Assembly: GCA_022786995.1 (NCBI GenBank)
Contig: JALFUW010000025.1
Span: forward strand, 1 to 64,000
Direction: 5' to 3'
Origin: Clostridiales bacterium
Lineage (GTDB): Bacteria > Bacillota > Clostridia > Oscillospirales > Oscillospiraceae
DNA length: 64,000 bases
The notes beneath the pieces are model-generated. The model had not been told where the DNA came from. It worked only from the letters and a program-made list of their open reading frames with translations, and ran no database searches. The position numbers were made by a program, and so were the translations under genes. Positions 61,389 through 64,000 of the stretch are shown piece by piece. Numbering within the stretch: position 1 is the first letter of the stretch; every line of letters begins with the position of its first letter.

Positions 61389-63717
61389 GGCGGTGATCCG
61401 CAAGTACAAGGGCGACGGCAAGCCCCATACGGCGCAGGCCACCATCCCCTATGAGGCCATGTACCCGGACGGCGTGTGCCGCCTGACGAAAAACACCTTT
61501 TCCAAGTGCATTGCCTTTGAGGACATCAGCTATCAGCTCGCCCAGCCGGACACCAAGACGGCCATCTTTGAACATCTTTGCGACCTCTACAACTATGTGG
61601 ACGCCTCTATCCACGTCCAGTTTTCGTTCCTGAACCGCAGGGTTGACCCGGTGCAGTACGCCAAGAGCTTTGAGATCGCGCCGCAGGGGGACGACTTCGA
61701 CGACATCCGGGCCGAGTACACCGGCATCCTGCAAAAGCAGCTTGCAAACGGCAACAACGGCATCGTCAAGACCAAGTACCTGACGTTCACCATTGAGGCC
61801 GATAGCCCGAAATCCGCAAGGGCCAGGCTGAACCGCATCGGCCTTGACCTTTTAGGTTATTTCAAGACGATGGGAGCTGTGGCCCATGTGATGAACGGCA
61901 AAGAACGGCTTGCGGTGCTGCATGGGGTGTTCCACCCGGACGGGGAGCTGTTCAATTTTGACTGGAAGTGGATGACCCCCTCCGGCCTTTCCACCAAGGA
62001 CTTTATCGCCCCGTCCTCCCTGTGCTTCGGCAATGCAAAAACCTTTGGCATGGGCGGCAAATACGGCGCGGTAAGTTTTTTGCAAATCCTCGCCCCGGAA
62101 CTGTCGGATGAAATGCTGGCGGATTTTCTCAATACGGACAGCGGCATTTTGGTGAACCTCCATGTGCAGGCCATCGACCAGACGGAGGCCATTAAGACCA
62201 TCAAGCGCAAGATCACCGACCTTGACGCCATGAAGATACAGGAGCAGAAAAAGGCCGTCCGCAGCGGCTACGATATGGACATACTGCCCAGCGACCTTGC
62301 CACCTATGGGGAGGACGCCAAAAAGCTGCTGACCAAATTGCAGACCCGCAACGAGCGTCTTTTCATGCTGACGTTTCTTGTGCTGAACGTGGCCGATACC
62401 AAACAGAAGTTGAGCAACGATGTGTTTCAGGCCGCCGGTGTGGCACAGAAATACAACTGTTCCCTTGTCCGTCTGGACTACCAGCAGGAACAGGGCCTTG
62501 TGAGCAGCCTGCCGCTGGGCGTCAACCAGATCAAAATTCAGCGGGGCCTTACCACTTCCAGCGTGGCTGTGTTCGTGCCGTTTGTGACGCAGGAGCTTTT
62601 TCAGGGCGGCGCAGCCATGTATTACGGCGTCAACGCCAAGTCCCACAACATGATTATGCTGGACAGGAAACAGGCCCGGTGTCCCAACGGTTTGAAATTA
62701 GGCACCCCCGGCAGCGGCAAGTCCATGAGCTGTAAATCCGAGATCGTCAGTGTGTTCTTAACGACGCCTGACGATATTTTTATCTCCGACCCGGAGGCTG
62801 AATACTATCCGCTGGTGAAGCGGCTTCATGGACAGGTTATCCGGCTGTCCCCCACAAGCAAGGACTATGTGAATCCGCTGGACATTAACCTGAACTATTC
62901 CGAGGACGATAACCCGCTGGCCCTGAAATCCGACTTTGTGCTGTCGTTCTGCGAGCTGGTCATGGGCGGCAAGAACGGGCTGGAACCCATTGAAAAGACA
63001 GTGATTGACCGGGCCGTGCGGGTGATCTACCGTCCCTATCTGGCAGACCCCCGCCCGGAAAATATGCCGATTCTGTCCGACCTCCACAAAGCGTTGTTAG
63101 ATCAGCACGTCCCGGAGGCTGACCGTGTGGCGCAGGCCCTTGACCTGTATGTGTCCGGCTCCCTGAATGTCTTTAACCACCGTACCAACGTGGACATCGG
63201 CAACCGGCTTGTGGCCTTTGACATCAAGGAGCTGGGCAAGCAGCTCAAAAAGCTGGGGATGCTCATTGTCCAAGACCAGATTTGGGGTCGCGTCACCGCC
63301 AACCGCAGCCAGGGCAAGGCCACATGGTACTTTGCCGACGAGTTCCACTTGCTTCTGAAAGAGGAACAGACGGCGGCCTATTCCGCTGAAATCTGGAAGC
63401 GTTTCAGGAAATGGGGCGGTATCCCCACCGGCGCGACGCAGAACGTGAAAGACCTGCTTTCCTCCCCGGAGATCGAAAACATTCTGGAAAACAGCGATTT
63501 TATTACGCTGCTCAATCAGGCGTCCGGGGACAGAAAAATTCTTGCGGAACGGCTCAACCTGTCCGCAGACCAGCAGAAGTACATCGACAATTCCGAACCC
63601 GGCGAGGGCCTTTTGATCTTTGAAAATGTGGTGCTACCCTTTACCAACCCGATCCCCCACAACACCCAGCTCTACAAGATTATGACGACCCGGTTAAGCG
63701 AGGTGGTAAGCCAATGA
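61318..63717 (+). CDS. virB4: VirB4-like conjugation ATPase
   Basis: 799 aa, TTG start 8 nt after GGAGGT. Walker A LGTPGSGKSMSCKSEIV near residue 463, FISDPEAEYYPLV, WYFADEFHLLLKEEQTAAYSAEIWKRFRKWGGIPTGATQNVKDLL. Drives assembly and substrate transfer of the mating machine. Confidence 0.95.
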   Translation: MSKKEIPKEPEKTKLTRAQRKEIEAVIRKYKGDGKPHTAQATIPYEAMYPDGVCRLTKNTFSKCIAFEDISYQLAQPDTKTAIFEHLCDLYNYVDASIHVQFSFLNRRVDPVQYAKSFEIAPQGDDFDDIRAEYTGILQKQLANGNNGIVKTKYLTFTIEADSPKSARARLNRIGLDLLGYFKTMGAVAHVMNGKERLAVLHGVFHPDGELFNFDWKWMTPSGLSTKDFIAPSSLCFGNAKTFGMGGKYGAVSFLQILAPELSDEMLADFLNTDSGILVNLHVQAIDQTEAIKTIKRKITDLDAMKIQEQKKAVRSGYDMDILPSDLATYGEDAKKLLTKLQTRNERLFMLTFLVLNVADTKQKLSNDVFQAAGVAQKYNCSLVRLDYQQEQGLVSSLPLGVNQIKIQRGLTTSSVAVFVPFVTQELFQGGAAMYYGVNAKSHNMIMLDRKQARCPNGLKLGTPGSGKSMSCKSEIVSVFLTTPDDIFISDPEAEYYPLVKRLHGQVIRLSPTSKDYVNPLDINLNYSEDDNPLALKSDFVLSFCELVMGGKNGLEPIEKTVIDRAVRVIYRPYLADPRPENMPILSDLHKALLDQHVPEADRVAQALDLYVSGSLNVFNHRTNVDIGNRLVAFDIKELGKQLKKLGMLIVQDQIWGRVTANRSQGKATWYFADEFHLLLKEEQTAAYSAEIWKRFRKWGGIPTGATQNVKDLLSSPEIENILENSDFITLLNQASGDRKILAERLNLSADQQKYIDNSEPGEGLLIFENVVLPFTNPIPHNTQLYKIMTTRLSEVVSQ

Positions 63718-63748
63718 CCCCAAAGCACAGCAAAGGAGGTGACGGCCA

Positions 63749-64000
63749 TTGAAAGAGCTGAAAGCAAAGCCAAAGGTGACACAGGCCATGACCCGCGATG
63801 GCCTGACGCTGGAAAATCAGGCCACCGGCGAGGTTGAGAACATTTCCAGCCGGGAGGCCGAACAGGACTATACCCCGGAGGCTGGCGGCACAGCGGAAAA
63901 GCTGCTGGAACGGGCCGACGATGCCCATGACCGGCACAAGGCTAAAAAGTCCGCAAAGCAGGCAGCGGCCACCACAGCCGAGGGGGACGCCGCCCTGCAC
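63749..64000 (+). CDS. ICE gene after virB4, 5' part only (probably CD1108-type wall hydrolase)
   Basis: 84 codons visible to the window edge; not in the ORF track. TTG 63749 follows AAAGGAGGTGACGGCCA. MKELKAKPKVTQAMTRDGLTLENQATGEVENISSREAEQDYTPE, then an Ala/Lys-rich stretch. In elements of this type the next gene is a peptidoglycan hydrolase with a similar charged N-terminus; only position and style support this. Confidence 0.6.
   Translation, partial: MKELKAKPKVTQAMTRDGLTLENQATGEVENISSREAEQDYTPEAGGTAEKLLERADDAHDRHKAKKSAKQAAATTAEGDAALH

Larger units (their letters stand above)
55907..64000 (+). mobile_element. Integrative conjugative element (Tn1549/CD1115 type), left part
   Basis: Begins inside cotJC (exact junction uncertain, about 55,900-55,912) and runs off the window. 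All genes face right: replication initiator, PcfB, VirD4, Maff2, TrbL/VirB6-like, PrgI, VirB4 and the next gene. This is the fixed order of Tn1549-like elements. The left 150 bp (55,940-56,060) are AT-rich and noncoding. Integrase, relaxase, cargo and right end are not in view. Confidence 0.88.

Overview
The window looks like a chromosome segment from a spore-forming Firmicute of class Clostridia, most likely order Oscillospirales. This is inferred from gene content and synteny; no database was searched. The evidence is a complete spoIIIAA-AH operon, spoIIAA-spoIIAB-sigF, yunB, ylbJ-like, yqfC-yqfD, cwlD and cotJ genes, Shine-Dalgarno starts throughout, a T-box valS leader, and HPr with a cre site.

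Layout. 1-5520 is a nitrogen block: an ammonium transporter (cut by the window edge) and type III glutamine synthetase on the minus strand, divergent from a short type I glutamine synthetase homologue and an ANTAR regulator with a degenerate receiver domain. The shared intergenic region has two consensus promoters, one carrying a perfect 16-bp palindrome in its spacer. 5520-10400 is asp23-nusB-(tsaD-like)-xseA-xseB-ispA plus an AlkD-family gene. 10400-15745 holds DAHP synthase, a cell-surface 5'-nucleotidase, a GH25/SH3 lipoprotein and a GNAT acetyltransferase. 15990-20484 is spoIIIA. 20530-24550 is a GtrB-like glycosyltransferase and T-box-controlled valS. 24629-31350 is the spoIIA operon, pcrA, yunB and ligA. 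31390-39828 is a small cysteine-rich protein, ylbJ-like, then yqfC-yqfD-phoH-ybeY-era-yqzL-like-recO-mutS2. 39995-46045 is HPr, uvrC, rsmD, coaD, a coiled-coil protein, two membrane proteins and xerD. 46107-49672 is pfkA, a 1-kb noncoding mosaic of repeats, a second tyrosine recombinase, an Xre regulator and tRNA-Leu(CAG). 49983-54944 is coaX-panT, coaBC, radA and cwlD. 55053-55939 is a cotJA-cotJB fusion and a truncated cotJC.

From about 55,907 to the right edge lies the left part of a Tn1549/CD1115-type integrative conjugative element: replication initiator, PcfB, VirD4 coupling protein, Maff2, TrbL/VirB6-like, PrgI, VirB4 ATPase, and the start of a further gene. It interrupts cotJC and removes its 3' end.

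Most notable observations: the element inside cotJC; the cotJA-cotJB fusion; a 164-bp palindromic repeat family present twice, whose arms differ between copies but stay self-complementary; a long hairpin with a possible loop pseudoknot; paired CGCWACAAAA palindromes before a tyrosine recombinase; and the divergent nitrogen control region. No CRISPR array or obvious defence island was seen.
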